A stretch of 64,000 nt of DNA from Coffea arabica (GCF_036785885.1 NC_092312.1:10000001-10064000); one strand, 5' to 3'. Counted from the stretch's first letter, positions 11,205 through 23,943 are shown. Program-made: numbers and translations. Notes: generated by a model not told the origin, from the sequence alone.

Positions 11205-11882
11205 ATGAGCTCCTCGTACCCATTACCAACTCATGCTAACCCTAGTCCGCAAAACCAGCCGGTCAAGCGGCACCACTCTGCCCGTTACTACGCCCATAGG
11301 GTGCGAGAAAGCTTAGCAACGAGGGTTTCCAAGCTCGTCTGCTCCATTTTCTTGTTCTTTCTTTTCTTGATTGGCGTGATCACATTCATCTTGTGGTTAA
11401 GTTTACGCCCGCACAGGCCAAGATTTCACATCCATGAATTTTCAATTCCAGCTATTGCCCAAGGAAACGGGTTTGAAAATGCCCAGATAGATTTCAACGT
11501 CACTGCCCGTAATCCAAACCGGGCGATTGGGATCTTCTACGATGCAATGCACATTTCAGTAACTTACGATGATCAAGGCATTGGGGCTACTTCTTTGTTG
11601 TATCCATTTTACCAAGGGCCCAAAAATACCACAGTTCTTGCTGGTAGCTTGAGTGGTGCTACATTAACCGTCACCAATCAAAGATGGCAGCAATTTTTAG
11701 CTGATCGATCACAAGGAAGGGTAATTTTCAAGCTTGATGTAACCTCGACCATTAGATTCAAAATTTCTTCGTGGGATAGTAAGCATCATACCCTGCATGC
11801 TAATTGTCCGGTTGGAGTTGGCCCTGATGGCACCATCTTGCCTGAGTACAAAGATAAAAGATGTCCTGTTTATTTCAGCTGA
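11205..11882 (+). CDS. NDR1/HIN1-like (NHL) protein, LEA-2 domain, copy 1
   Basis: An intronless 225-residue protein, the usual size and structure of NHL proteins. Residues 1-40 are a Pro-, His- and Arg-rich cytosolic tail (RYYAHRVRESLATRVSK). A single membrane-spanning segment follows at about 44-66 (SIFLFFLFLIGVITFILWLS). Then comes the family's juxtamembrane motif SLRPHRPRFHIHEF and an extracellular LEA-2/WHy-type beta domain with NVTARNPNRAIGIFYD. Potential N-glycosylation sites include NVT and NTT. The family is plasma-membrane associated and includes NDR1 and HIN1, linked to pathogen responses and in some members to callose or plasmodesmata. The specific role here is not determinable. 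It is followed 1.4 kb downstream by a second, divergent family member in the same orientation. Confidence 0.9.
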   Translation: MSSSYPLPTHANPSPQNQPVKRHHSARYYAHRVRESLATRVSKLVCSIFLFFLFLIGVITFILWLSLRPHRPRFHIHEFSIPAIAQGNGFENAQIDFNVTARNPNRAIGIFYDAMHISVTYDDQGIGATSLLYPFYQGPKNTTVLAGSLSGATLTVTNQRWQQFLADRSQGRVIFKLDVTSTIRFKISSWDSKHHTLHANCPVGVGPDGTILPEYKDKRCPVYFS

Positions 11883-13304
11883 TTAATCTGGATTAAGAGA
11901 GGAAATCCCAGATATTTTTTTCTTTTCTTTTTTTTTGGTTTAAAAAAAATTATTATTAGTGATTGTGAATTTGATGTAAGATTCGATGTTACTGTGATCA
12001 AAATTGATGTATACCTGGAGAGGTGGCATTTCGTGGGAACATGTTTCTCAGAACTCAACTTTCTCAAACGCTTTTTACTTTTTCTGTATCTACGACAGTT
12101 TTAATCAATGACGGTCATGTTCATATACTACATGATTCGACGCACTGTTTGTTTCTAGTTATATGCTTTAAGAAACAAATGAAGCTTAACCTAAAATACT
12201 AATTAAGGAAATTACATTTATTAAACAGAATTCAGATGAGGAAAACCTTTTTAATTACCATAAAATTTTTTGGAAATAGCTCACACAATTGCATGCCAAA
12301 TTACAGGATTTTTCTAACGACGCTTAGTTAGCAGTCATTTGCACATTAATTTATGCAAAATTTATCATATGAATGTACTTTTTTTTTTTCCGGTAACGTT
12401 AGAAGAAATCATATGAATGTACAGACTCACATTTATTAGACAAAACCTAAATTATATAGGTAAATTTATTCTATTCTGACAATTAATGTAGTTCGATTTC
12501 AAAATGGTTAAGCAAATACATCATGTGACTAATACCATTTCAATGTTGTAAAATCAAGCAATTGAGATTAATTATAGCTCTATCATTTCCAGTGAAACAA
12601 AATGGTAATATTAGAAATTTTTTTTTTTGGCCCTAGAAAGAAAGATGTCGAAATCTAGCATACGGTCATTTGGCAGCAACTTTTAGTATTTGGTTTGTGT
12701 CCTTAGGGGAGCAAATTAAATCCCTCCGATGAGAGGTTCTAAATTCTAATATGCCACTTGGCAGGGAAATTAACAAAGCAAGTGTAAAATAGTCATGCCA
12801 GAAAATGCAGTAGAATATTCAGATATTTAGGTGGCTTCTAAATAGATTCTGATTAGAACAGAGGGAGTGTGTAGGATATATATATATGTATATATTTCTG
12901 CTTTCGATGAAGAAATGGGAGGAAAAGTGAAAACAAAAACAAAAATAAAAGGGAAAAAAAGAAAAAGAAAAAGAAGGAGCCTTCTCTTATTCCTGGTCTC
13001 GATGGGGTGGGGCTTGGGAAGATGACCAAACTGCATTTGGATTTTGGAATGGCTTCCTTGAGCGAGTCACGTCTCAGATTCCTTTTATCTAAGCACTCAA
13101 GGCTTGGCGCATCACTAAAAGTGAAAGAAAAGCATCGCTTCGGCCTTGGCAGGCATGCCTTCACAACATCAACTAAACCAACCCCATCTCTTCACAACGG
13201 TTCCAGATGCTTAACTACTTGGCCTTGTGCTATAACTTGTTTTCTCGTCACCCACCGCCTCCAAATCCCTCAATCTACAGTGGAAGTCAAAAAACAAAGA
13301 TAAG
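11883..13304. other. Intergenic between the two NHL genes
   Basis: AT-rich spacer, then a purine-rich stretch (about 12910-12975) and a C/A-rich leader before the ATG at 13305. The open frame 13007-13303 ends two bases before that ATG and is most simply leader sequence or an upstream ORF. Confidence 0.45.
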
Positions 13305-13835
13305 ATGGTGGAAGTCACGAGCTTCAAACTCTGGATTTCCCAAATCATTATCCTTCTGGGATTGCTAGCCTTCGTCATGTGGCTAAGCATCCGCCCGAAA
13401 AGCCCCGACTACACCATTACTAAGTTCTCAGTTGAGAACGGCAACATAGAGTATGCCTTAGAGATTGAAAATCCCAACAAGGATTCAGACACCTACTTTG
13501 ACGACTGCATCTTGACTTTTTACAACAATCAGGACTCCATAGCTTCCACAACCATACCGCGTTTCTCCCAAGATAAAGGGGAAACAACACCAAAAATAGG
13601 AGTTGTCTATGTGGATGCAAAGGTGTGGGAAGCATTGCACGACCAAATATCAAATCGAAAAGCTCAATTGCAGGCTGCTTTAGCTTCCAAGATTCGATAT
13701 CGAACCTGGGGAATTAAGAGCAGGCGTTACGGAGTGCACCTGAAAGCCCAGTTACCGATTGGATCAGACGGCAAGATTCCAAGCAAGACCAAGATGCATA
13801 ATGGCTGGAAGAAATGGAGAATCAGATTCACGTGA
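13305..13835 (+). CDS. NDR1/HIN1-like (NHL) protein, LEA-2 domain, copy 2
   Basis: An intronless 176-residue protein. The start at 13305 is the first ATG of the frame and places a very short cytosolic tail (about 9 residues) before the membrane segment at about 10-27 (ISQIIILLGLLAFVMWLS). The family motif SIRPKSPDYTITKFSV follows, then NIEYALEIENPNKDSDTYFD, equivalent to the NPN motif of copy 1. The C-terminus is basic (KKWRIRFT). It is shorter than typical NHL proteins because the N-terminal tail is almost absent. A lost first exon or a start in the upstream frame cannot be excluded, but the hydrophobic segment and whole LEA-2 domain are complete. Sequence similarity to copy 1 is modest, so this is an old pair or two independent members. 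Confidence 0.82.
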   Translation: MVEVTSFKLWISQIIILLGLLAFVMWLSIRPKSPDYTITKFSVENGNIEYALEIENPNKDSDTYFDDCILTFYNNQDSIASTTIPRFSQDKGETTPKIGVVYVDAKVWEALHDQISNRKAQLQAALASKIRYRTWGIKSRRYGVHLKAQLPIGSDGKIPSKTKMHNGWKKWRIRFT

Positions 13836-14782
13836 ATCATATCATATCACAGGTAAAGTGGTTAACTAGTCATTGTTTCAAGATTATGTAGACAGATAGA
13901 GTGTCATGCAGGAGTTGGGTACGGCTGCAGATGTAAATTTAAGCTAAGGGATCATACATTTCCGATCAAAACTAGCACATTCCACATGAAACAACGTTCG
14001 ACATGAATCACACCCACACGAAGCCTCCTACTCTATGATTCGGACATGATAAATGAGCCAAGAATAGAGATTGAGCGTGTTTTCAGAAAATGGAGGCTCC
14101 TGAAATGACTCAGATTGATTTCTCCAATTGAAATTAAGGTACCCCAGGCATAACCTTCCTCAGTCTGCCCCCCGTGCAAAATCATAATCCTAATTTCAAA
14201 CGTCTACTGCAAGAGATGAATGCAATTAAAGATGTTTAATTACTACAAATCTTTTGGAGGAAAGCAGTTTATTACTTCGTCAATTAACATATGAAACAAG
14301 CTCAAGCGGATACAAAGAAAATATTCGGGTCATGCTAATTGCTTTACAGCCTCCTAAGGAATGATATATTACTAATTATCCTCAGCTAAACATAAGAATA
14401 CTTTTGGCAGGCACTGGAAAAAACTTGAAGGATGCAGACCAAACTCGTCAAATTTAAAACTTTTGCAGTTTTCTAACCTCAAAAATCCATTTAAAGCAGA
14501 TGTTCTGAGTAAATCAGTTCATTATATGGATAAAAGTTTCTACTGAGTTATAGACATGCTAGTAAAAATTACGGTAATTCCAATTACATTACACCTATCA
14601 AAAGTCTCACCCTGTTTCATAACATAAAATGATGCACAGACAAAAGTTTCTTCAAGCCACTAGCTATTTCAGCAGTTTTGTATCCATGTCATCGAGAACC
14701 AAGGATAATCATGGCAGTCGCACAAGGTTAGCCATCAAGATCTCAACAGTAGCAGTGATTCCCTAAGACGCACGCAGGTTTC
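13836..14782. other. Convergent intergenic region
   Basis: This holds the 3' flank of the second NHL gene and, from the other strand, the 3' untranslated region of the LpxD gene. No coding or repeat structure was recognised. Confidence 0.45.
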
Positions 14783-17700
14783 CTACTTGAATGTCTGACG
14801 TTGAGCAGCAACTTGTCTTCGCCATTTCCCAATTGGCATCTGCAGCAAAAGCCCATGGAAAATCTTTCCACAATTACATTAACAATATTAAAATCCTTCT
14901 ACAGGAACTACATTCAGAATTATTAACCAATTATCCTTTTTTTTTAGGGATAAAGCATTTCATTTATTTCCTTTGGATAAAACATGATTCTGATTTCTAA
15001 GTAGCAAAATATCAAGACACTTACAGCAGGGAAGCCACCATAATCCCCTGGCTGATTAATGTCTTTTGTGACACAGCTACTAGCAGCTAATCTGACCTGC
15101 ATGTAGCAATAAATAGTTGGTCAATGACACATTCATACAGAGATGGCAAAAGATGGGAAAGAAATAAACACTGACATGACGCATTGAAGTCATGATGGTC
15201 AAAATAGTATACACATGTAATTCTTGCAATCATCAAAACATTCACAAAGTTAAACATAAGTAAGAAGATAGTGTAAGGTGGAGTCAAATAAAAAATAACA
15301 GTTGAAATGCAGATAGATTATGTTACAAATCAAGTATATGGCTGAGAGCATCTTCTTGCATCAACCACGTGCTTTAAAATACCAAAACTTAACATGACTG
15401 TAGTCTAAAACCAAGAGCCATTTCCACTGGAAATGAGTTGTTTGCAGTGAAAATCCAAGTAAACTAGACTCAAGCTGGCTTGACCAAACACCTAAGGTTG
15501 CAATATATAAATATGATGACTATAAGTAAAACATCAGGTACCAGAAACAGCTAAACCCAAGTAGATATGACATTATCATCGTGCATTGCTCTTAGATTTG
15601 ATTCAATATAACAGTTTGTAACCAGCATAAATAGTAAATTGGTAATGCAACTGAAAATAAGAAAAAGGGATGTCGAATTCTAGAGTAGCATCAGACTCAG
15701 TTACTACATCATTATCCATCACTCAATGAAGCTTATATTCACTAAGGACACTGCCCAGCCCTCAATTCCACCATATGCATCCAAGAAGGCTTGGTTAACC
15801 AGGGAAAAGAGGGAAAAGAAGGCCAGAAGATGCAATTTTTAACATGAGTAATTGTATGTCTAAAGCAAAAACTCTAACATAAAGAATGAATATATTACTA
15901 TCACTGGTGAAAAAAACAAAAAAATATCTCATTTGCCAACTTCAACAAGACACAGTGATTGACTGAAATGGCTATGAGAGCAGTATTGAAGTAGGCAGCC
16001 CAAAATATGGGGGTCGCTACTACCAGATTGGACCCGCTGCTCTAGGACCTTGGTCCTCCTTCGCAGCAAAAAGAAAAGTAGGCAACCCAAACAATCTACT
16101 TTAGCTATAACTTTCAGAATCAAACTATACTTGCTTTGACAATTTTAAAATGCTAAATAATCATCTACCCCTGATTATATAAAATGAAATGAGAAGTTTT
16201 TCTAGAGACAGGTCAGCTGTGTATATGATTCATGTATGCCTCAGTACCAGCCAAAAAACAAAACCTACACTCAACAAATTTTTAGTTTTCCACAGAAATG
16301 CATCTGAAATAAATGCAAAATGAAGTCAACATGATGGTGCGATCATTAGTTACCCTTGATGCAATGCAGACATGATCACGGATTGCAACCCTTCCACCCA
16401 GTGTCACGTAGTCACCCATCCTGCACAGATTTAACAAAAAATATATTAACAAAGGCACTAAGTTTCCAACTCCATGTTAGAATTCAATGAAAACTAATAC
16501 TTTAAGCCAACAGTTTGATCTTTCTTCTTCCTTTTGCTTAAGAGGAGGGGGGTCTGAAGAACTAACATACGTTACTGAACCTGCAATTCCAACTTGCCCA
16601 CAAATCATGCAGTTCTTCCCGATTTGTACATTGTGACCAATCTGAAACCAAAAGACTACAAATGTGCATAAAGCAGAGGAGGTTGTAAATCAAAAACTGT
16701 TAATATACCTGAACCAAATTATCTATTTTTGTGTGATCTCCTACAATAGTATCTCTCCAACTGCAAGCCAAATTATCCTTGTTAAATTTAATTACTGCAA
16801 AGCATCTTTCTGTCCATATTCATGAATGACATATAATGACTCAAGGTAGCATTCAGATGATTAGTTACCTGCCTCGATCAATACATGTGTTTGCTCCAAT
16901 TTCCACGTGGTTACCTATCTTCACTTTCAAATGCTGGAGAGGAGATGGGCAAAGAAGACATATCGTATGTGTTTGAGTACCAGAAAAGGAAATAGAGAAT
17001 CAAGACCAAGAAATTTCCAAGATCATGAAATAGCATTAAGCACCTGTAACAAATCTTAGATACAGCCTTCAACTGTATTCATGCATGTTAATCTCCAATG
17101 GAAGGATTTGAAACAACTATAAAGATAGTCATATGAACACCAAAAAAGAAAAATTCAGTACCTGTGGCTTCTTCAACATATTACCCTGTTCATCCACCAA
17201 AAATCCAAATCCTGGTGAAAACAGCATAAATTACGATTCAAAACATGTCCAACACAATATCAGGTGCATATTCTGCCTCAAGAAATCTAACCTATCTGAT
17301 GAGTTTTTTATGCATCATAATGGAGAACCCAGCCTTACCATCTTGGCCAATGCAGACACCATTGTGGATAACACAGGAATCACCAATTGTGCAATTTGTA
17401 AGAGCAACATTGTATCTATAAAGAAAAATGATAAAAAGAATATGAGATGGATACCTGAGAATCTGAAACATGTTATAATTATTCAAAGACGAACGTTAGT
17501 ACATTACTGCAACTATCTGTTGGTGGAACAATAGAATCTGACCCTAACTCATATTAGGTGTCTAGTCATTTAGGCAATGAAAATCCTTTTACAATGTGTA
17601 TGCTTGTGCCAAATACAGTTAGTGCTGCAAACAAGTTGTGTTGTGTCTGCAGACCACCTGAGGCTTGACTCAGCATGAGGCTCCAACTTGAATTTTGATG

Positions 17701-20700
17701 CACAATAGAATGAATTAAGCTGTTGAAGTACATACAAGGACATGTTCACACAGCAAAATCCTAAACTCAACAGGCTTCAAAATATTACAAGATTTCTTCA
17801 TGGGATAGGCCTAAGCAATAGATCATTGCTTGGACATGTATACGCACACTTGAACCCACATTCACAATTAATAATTGTTCCCAAGTCCATTCAAGTCTAT
17901 GCAAAGATGCTTTACTTAGCTTGACTCAGCGACTCCCCTTAGCTTGACTCAGCGACTTCCCTAACTCAAAGATTAACTAGAATCTGGGAGGTCAAAAGGG
18001 CTACATAGAAGTTATTAACAAGTCATCTTTCACATGTGGAAGGAATTAGTTCTACGCATGTGCAACTCAAACTTAATGAAGGTTGAGCAAATAATAGACA
18101 ACTACAGCATGTTAAACCAAAAAAGTAGACGATTAACACAAATGCAGTAACTTTCAATCGCAAGCCAGAAGAAGAAACAATGGGACAAAGTATTCAAACA
18201 CTATCATTTTCAACAATTATGCTGCCCATGCAGAACAGCTCTAACAATGACTATAGACACATGGATCTATAGAGGAGAAACACCCTGTAGGATTTAGTTT
18301 CAGAAAAATCAACAGATCATGCTCAAAATTTTATCACAAAATTTAAATGATTTCTGCATCTAAGAAAGAGAAGTCATGATACCCTACTCTAGTAGATTGA
18401 CCAATTGTGACATCAGGTCCAACGACAGCCCCAGACCCAATAGAAACATTTTCACCCAAAAGAGACTGTGAATGAACTACTGCACCAAATTCTATGACCG
18501 CTGTTCGATGAATATATGCTGATTTGTGAAAAGTCCCACCACCATTATGCCACTTCTGAAAGTCTTGATCAACCACAGCATCATCATCTAAGCTTAAATG
18601 AAACATATGTAAACTTTGACTTAGTGAACTATATTACTTCAGACTGAAAAACTTGTTCTTGAAAAGAAACACATGACTAACTTAATGGTCAAAACCTCTG
18701 AAGTTCCTAAACCTGTATGACAGTATGCAATGAAATGCTATCAGTAGGTGAGACCCATTATGTAGGCAACATTTTCCACTTCCTATGTGTCATGTCAGTT
18801 ACCTTGACACAGTTAGAATGTAGACAATTGTGATAAGGAAAATGCAGTTTAAAAGAACTTTCAATGTTTGAATTACAACACATTGAAGATGGAATCTCAA
18901 TCAAAACTAAAAAACTATGGTAGTTAGAAAAAGACTTCAAAATAAGCAACCTAGAACCTTCTGTTATTCATTGCAAGCAACTATCAGACATTTCAATACT
19001 GCAATGAAGCTCTGTGAAGGAAGAAAGCAATCCAAATCAATTATTTAGGGAAATGTGTTCATAAATTGGTTATCTCCTTTGAGTGCAGGAAGATCGCAGT
19101 TAGGGGTTGCTCTTTTCAAACATGGAAATGAGACTCCCAGTTACATGAACTATGAAATATCTCTAGAATATAATGACCTGCACTACTTCTATGAAGAAAC
19201 TGTAAAATATCTAATTAATTTTGTTTTATAGATGTTACTGAAAACTTTGGTGCAAACTGAAAAAGTTGCCTAACCAAATTAGAATGGTTAACTATCCAAA
19301 AGGCTTAGACTGTTAAAAAAGAGCTCATTAAATAGTTGAATTATGGTCAATATATAAAAGCTGAATAACTAACAAGACACTTTAAAGTACAATTGATCAG
19401 TATGGTTATCTGGTCAACCAAGTGAACAAAATTACTAAATGGTCGGTTTTAGTCTAGTTAGCATCTAAAAAAAAAGTAATTCTCATCTTCCAAAGTCTCA
19501 AAGTTCTTTTTTCAGTTTTGCTAGTCTTAGAACACTTAAAAGTTTGCTCAATTTTAGTTTGAATAATACTCTCAGAGTTCTTTTTTTGTTTGGCCAACTG
19601 AAATCAACAAAATCCAATCATAAAACATATAAGTCAGAATTTAGATACAAAATAGAAAACCAAACTCATTTTGAAGACCTGAATTGAAATGTATTACTTA
19701 AACCATGGCCAAACTGTTTCCCAAAAGGAAAAAAAATTTTCAAAGCAGTTTGGTACCAAGCCTATCCAAGTGTAGACAATCCGACCTTATTTATCCCCAG
19801 AGAATAATACCCGTAAACCATTTTATCTGAAATTGGCAGATGTAATAGAACCAATTCTTCAGTTAAAAATTACACTATATCACAGCAGGTACTTGAGTTC
19901 TTGAATGACATTGTTTTCCTGCCACGGAAAAATTAAGCATGCACTTCAAGAGGCTTACAGCATGCTTCTTTCCCTACTATACTGTAGGTCTATAAACAAA
20001 TTATTCTATATTTACTATCTTACAGAAAAATTCCGCATTAAGCTTAAGCCCGTAAAGTTTTGCAATTATCACAACTTTGAGTATATTTAAAAAAAGAGCA
20101 ATTTGCCGATGCCATGGAGCATGTTCCAAGTTCATAGCCAGATGCCCAATCATCAGATGTGGGTGCCCGGAGATTGAGAGAAGGAGAAACTCTTTTATAC
20201 GACTCAATTATCAGCAGACAGATTAAGCATGCTCCAAATGCAACGCAAAATGCAACCTGAATCGTAAGGTTAGTCTTATACTTCAATCTAGGCAGTCCAT
20301 TAGCTTCTTCTAACAACCTAAGCACAATGACTACATCACACAGACAAATTTTCAGTACCATTCTTTCATCTTCAGACAAGAAATCCTCCAAAACCATTCT
20401 TCCTCTAACTTTGTTTGTTAATATGTCCCTTCAAGATAAGCCCCAAACCCAACACAAGACACTCACAACAGCTAATTCATCTTGGACTGACAAGAACAAC
20501 TTCAACTAAACGTACACAGAGTAAGCACCAAACATGTGATCCATTCCAAAAAAATTGAAAAAAAAATGAGAAAAACCCGGATCACATGTGGCCATGATTC
20601 ACCAAAATCAAAGATTAGATCTTCATGTTCTACATACATATTTGTAACAGGCATTTCAATAAGCAGATGGAGTGCTATGATAAAACGAACAAAAGCACAA

Positions 20701-20942
20701 ACTCACCAACAGTCATGCTGGAGAACTAGAGTGGCAGTGGACTCACCGGACTTAAGAGAGTCGACCTGAGGCTTGAAGGTGCTTTGATCGGTGGAAAGAA
20801 AGTTGTTCATGCAAGTGTTTGATATAGGTCTAAGTGGGGTGAATACAGTAGAATACTTGTTTTTGTTGTTAGCCATGACGGTTGAAATGTTGTAGGATGA
20901 GCAGCCATTTGTCAGTAACAATTTTCTCAACCGAAATGCCAT
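14783..20942 (-). CDS. LPXD: LpxD-type UDP-3-O-acylglucosamine N-acyltransferase, mitochondrial
   Basis: Ten exons on the minus strand, complement(14783..14839, 15025..15096, 16354..16420, 16571..16641, 16709..16760, 16869..16933, 17162..17211, 17339..17415, 18383..18587, 20747..20942). They join in frame through GT-AG sites into 303 residues, close to the plant LpxD length. Residues 1-22 ([17 protein letters not shown]) are basic, hydrophobic and acid-free, as in a mitochondrial presequence. [13 protein letters not shown] begins the conserved region, followed by a left-handed beta-helix of hexapeptide repeats such as [48 protein letters not shown] and [14 protein letters not shown]. The His in IGHN (about residue 218) corresponds to the catalytic base of bacterial LpxD. 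The N-terminal uridine-binding domain of bacterial enzymes is largely missing, as in other plant forms. In bacteria LpxD adds the N-linked acyl chain to UDP-3-O-acylglucosamine in lipid A synthesis; plants have a related mitochondrial pathway. Intron 1 is about 2.2 kb. Confidence 0.93.
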
Positions 20943-21270
20943 ATCGATTAGCAAATGCTTTGGAGCTTTACTTGAAATTTGGAGCAACCAGTTCAAATGC
21001 AATGCAAACTATGCTGCCAATCTATCAATTTCAACTGCTAAAATTTAAATATATTAAATTATTGAATTATTAAGTTCTAAATCTAATATATATCACATTA
21101 ATAAGTGAATAGCTATTCACTTATTTTTAAGCGCAAGTTTTGCCTACGAAATTCAGTGTCATATAATTAATTCAGATGTTCAATTTTTCGTCATCAAATG
21201 CGTCTGAACATATTAAAATTTGAATCCATTAAGTTTAAGTGCTGAATTGAATTATCAAACAAGACCTAAG
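20943..21270. other. LpxD 5' flank with a half MITE
   Basis: The leader and promoter side of the minus-strand LpxD gene. From about 21040 the sequence matches the inner and right portions of the MITE at 21360-22059 (shared ATAAGTGAATA, AATTCAGTGTCAT and TGCTGAATTGA words) and ends with TTATCAAACAAG. A MITE relic therefore lies within roughly 100 bases of the LpxD start codon. Confidence 0.5.
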
Positions 21271-21359
21271 TAACTATGATATTTTTTTTCTACATTCAAG
21301 CCCTTTTCTTATGCTTAAAAAAAAGGCCTTTTTCTTTCTAATTTTTCATTATAAATTTA

Positions 21360-22059
21360 GCGTGTGTTTGATAAAACTGAAGTCTGAAAACTAAAATTTG
21401 AAATATGAAATCTAAAGTATGAATTTATTAAATTATTGCATTGTTAAGTATTAAGGACACGTTTGGAATTACAGGAGTTTATTGAAAAGTACTTCTCTAG
21501 TAGAGCTTTTAATAAAAATACTTATTAACTGTTTAAGTGCTTTTAAATATATTATTTGGAAACATAGTTCAGTAAGTACTTATTGTATTGGATAATGTGC
21601 AATTTAAAATTTTTAAAAATAGTTATCTCTTTATTTGATTTATAATATAGGATAAAATGATTAACTGTGATATTTTATTTTTTAAATCACAAAACTGCTC
21701 TAGAAGTACCAAAATTGAACTTTACCTAAAAGTGCTTTTAACACCAAAAAGTCTACTCCTAATTTTATGGAATGATATTCATCAAACATTTTAAAAATAC
21801 TTTTAGTACTTAAAAGTGCTTTTTTGCCAATAGAACGGCAATCCCAAACGGGGCCTACATCAAATACATTTGATTATATATCATATTCAGTAATAAGTGA
21901 ATAGTTTATCATTTATTTTTTGAAACAAGTTTTGCCTAAAAAAATATAGTGCCATTTAATTAATTCAAATGTTCAATTTTTTTGGGTATCAAACACGTCT
22001 GAACAGATTAAGATTTAAATCTATTGAAAGTGCTGAATTGAGTTATCAAATAAAGCCTC
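21360..22059. mobile_element. Tourist-like MITE containing a second MITE
   Basis: Ends GCGTGTGTTTGATAA and (reverse complement) GAGGCTTTATTTGATAA are flanked by TTA at 21357-21359 and 22060-22062, fitting a PIF/Harbinger-type MITE. It is related in sequence to 27996-28543 and to the relic at 21040-21270. Its middle is interrupted by the element at 21455-21855. Confidence 0.5.
21455..21855. mobile_element. Nested MITE
   Basis: Ends GGACACGTTTGGAATTAC and (reverse complement) GGCCCCGTTTGGGATTGCC form an inverted repeat around an AT-rich, non-coding core. The related relic at 21040-21270 has no such sequence at the equivalent place, which supports an insertion. The target duplication is not clear. 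Confidence 0.55.
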
Positions 22060-22322
22060 TTAAATTGAGAAAAAAAAAAAGGAAAAAGCAAGCTAACTGG
22101 GTAAAGGCCAAGTTTGTAAGTCAATTAGGAGTTTAAGGCCCAAAGAAGCCCAATCCGGTGTCGCTTTGAGTACTATTTGATCCGTTGAAAGGAAATGGAG
22201 CATATTTTCTTGTAGTTCTTGGCTTCGGCCTCCCTTTGATTGGAAAGAAACCCAAAAAAAAAAAAAAAAAAAAAAAAATTCTGGGCACATTCCATCAGAT
22301 TGAGGCTTTAGGTTAGGATACT

Positions 22323-22489
22323 GAGAGCCGGTTTAGATTATAATATTTTATAGAAAAATTAATTGTAGTACATTTTCGAAATATGATGAACATGAAATAA
22401 AAAAAAATAATTAAAAATGCGATAAGGAAATATTTTCACGAAAATTGAAAATATATTTCTACAAGAAATGCAACCCAAACAAGGCTCTC
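22323..22489. repeat. Small inverted-repeat MITE candidate
   Basis: GAGAGCCGGTTTAGATTA on the left mirrors the right end (reverse complement GAGAGCCTTGTTTGGGTTGC). The core is short, AT-rich and non-coding. No target duplication was identified. A 23-base poly-A run lies just upstream near 22255-22277. Confidence 0.4.
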
Positions 22490-23214
22490 GAGTCTCTCTT
22501 CAACTCGTTCAAGGGGTGAAGGTAATTTTGCAAAACTCAGAAAGTATTCTTGACAAAATTTTAATGGACCAAGCCTGTATGAATATTTTATAGGAGCAGA
22601 GCAATTCACACTTGTCTTTCAAAAAAGACTTCTCTCCGCTTAGAGCAATCAACATAAGTATCAAACAAATGACATGTGGGGTTGCTTTACAGACTGAAGT
22701 CATTTATCATAAGTATCGTACCAATAATAATGCATGATCGTGGGGTCTTCATTCTGGGTTTAAGGTCCATGAGAGCATCTTCCTATTACCAATTGGCTGG
22801 ATGGATATTTCTTATAGGTCCCACCTTAAATTGCTCGTTTGAGCCGATGTGTTCGGTGTTACCTCTGCGTGTCTGTTCATTGTTTGGGTGTGTGCGTTTA
22901 TTTCGCTTCGGCAAAAAAAAAAAAAAATGATCTGTTTTTCTAACCAACTTAATAACCTTAGCAACAATGATTGGCCAAAAAGAATAGAAAACTTAAGCCA
23001 ATTTGGCAGTTTCTCAAGTCTATATGGTCAGGAATAAATGTCTAAAAGCCCCTTTTTTTTACCTTGGTGCTTGGTGAATAAAAGTCCACAACGCATTCGC
23101 AGTTTGCTGCGTCGCCCCACTTCTTTGTTCTCTGAATATTTTACTACTAGTTCATATTATATCCTGCTCTCTCCCTATGTGAAATAAACCGTTTACTTGG
23201 GAATCTTTTTTTTT

Positions 23215-23890
23215 TGTAATCTTATTGTGCCTATATTTACTGTTTTGCACAAAGATAAAATGCCTCTTTTTCTTTATATACTACATTATTATCATTTAGG
23301 TGAAAAATGACGACAAAGCTTTTTGTGATATAATGTCCTTAGGATTTCAAAAAAATTAAAAAATAATTGAAAAATCCTTTTTGCCCCTTTACTAAGAGGA
23401 ACTAGACAAGTAGACGATGGCAAAAAATTGAATAGAAGATTATCATAATATTTGAATAGCTTAGTACAGATCGAGTGACCTAAATTTTGCCATATTCTCG
23501 GTACCTGGAGCTGATAAGATGGCGAGACAAATTGTAAATGAGATACAAGAAGTAATCTGAATCGTACAATTTTTTTTATCAAAATTTGGCCGTGAACACT
23601 CATCCAAATTTTCTTCGGAGTATCCAAGATGGCATTGGAGTCTGCAATGGGGTTGCCAAGCTGCAGCGTATCGTTTTCGGATTCTTCATGAATGAATGAT
23701 TTTGTTACGCCTGATTTCCTTTTAAAATAAAAAATTTTTAGTAAAAAAAAAAAAAGAATGAAAACAATTATGTGGCATGTAAGAAACATGTTTATAAAAA
23801 ATCCTCAGAAAAAAAAAAAGAAAAATATTTGCTCGAAATCCATTCCTGGACTGGACATAAGGGAACCAAACAACCAATTTTATAATGATA
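23215..23890. repeat. Duplicated intergenic block A
   Basis: Related to block B (25595-27120) and block C (51155-58830). Shared landmarks are TTTTGCACAAAGATAA, GCCTCTTTTTCTTTATATA, AAGAGGAACTAGACAAGTAG, GGCATTGGAGTC and CGTATCGTTTTCGGATT. No convincing coding sequence was seen. Copy A lacks the CRK-like 5' part present in B and C. Confidence 0.6.
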
Positions 23891-23943
23891 TTCATTAAAT
23901 CAAACATATTAGAGGAAATTTCCAAAAAAATTCATGCTCCTAA

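Noticed and set aside
13007-13303. A 98-codon frame just upstream of the second NHL gene as a real gene or missing first exon
   Set aside because: No recognisable domain or codon pattern, it ends two bases before the NHL ATG, and the NHL frame needs no extra exon for its domains. Leader or upstream ORF is simpler.
20044-20397. A 117-codon minus-strand frame with a hydrophobic segment, as a separate membrane protein or extra LpxD exon
   Set aside because: It lies in LpxD intron 1, shows no family motif, and exon 1 (20747-20942) joins exon 2 (18383-18587) in perfect phase without it.
14783-20942. LpxD as bacterial contamination or recent bacterial gene transfer
   Set aside because: Ten exons with consistent GT-AG splice sites, a presequence and AT-rich plant introns show a native nuclear gene of an established plant family.
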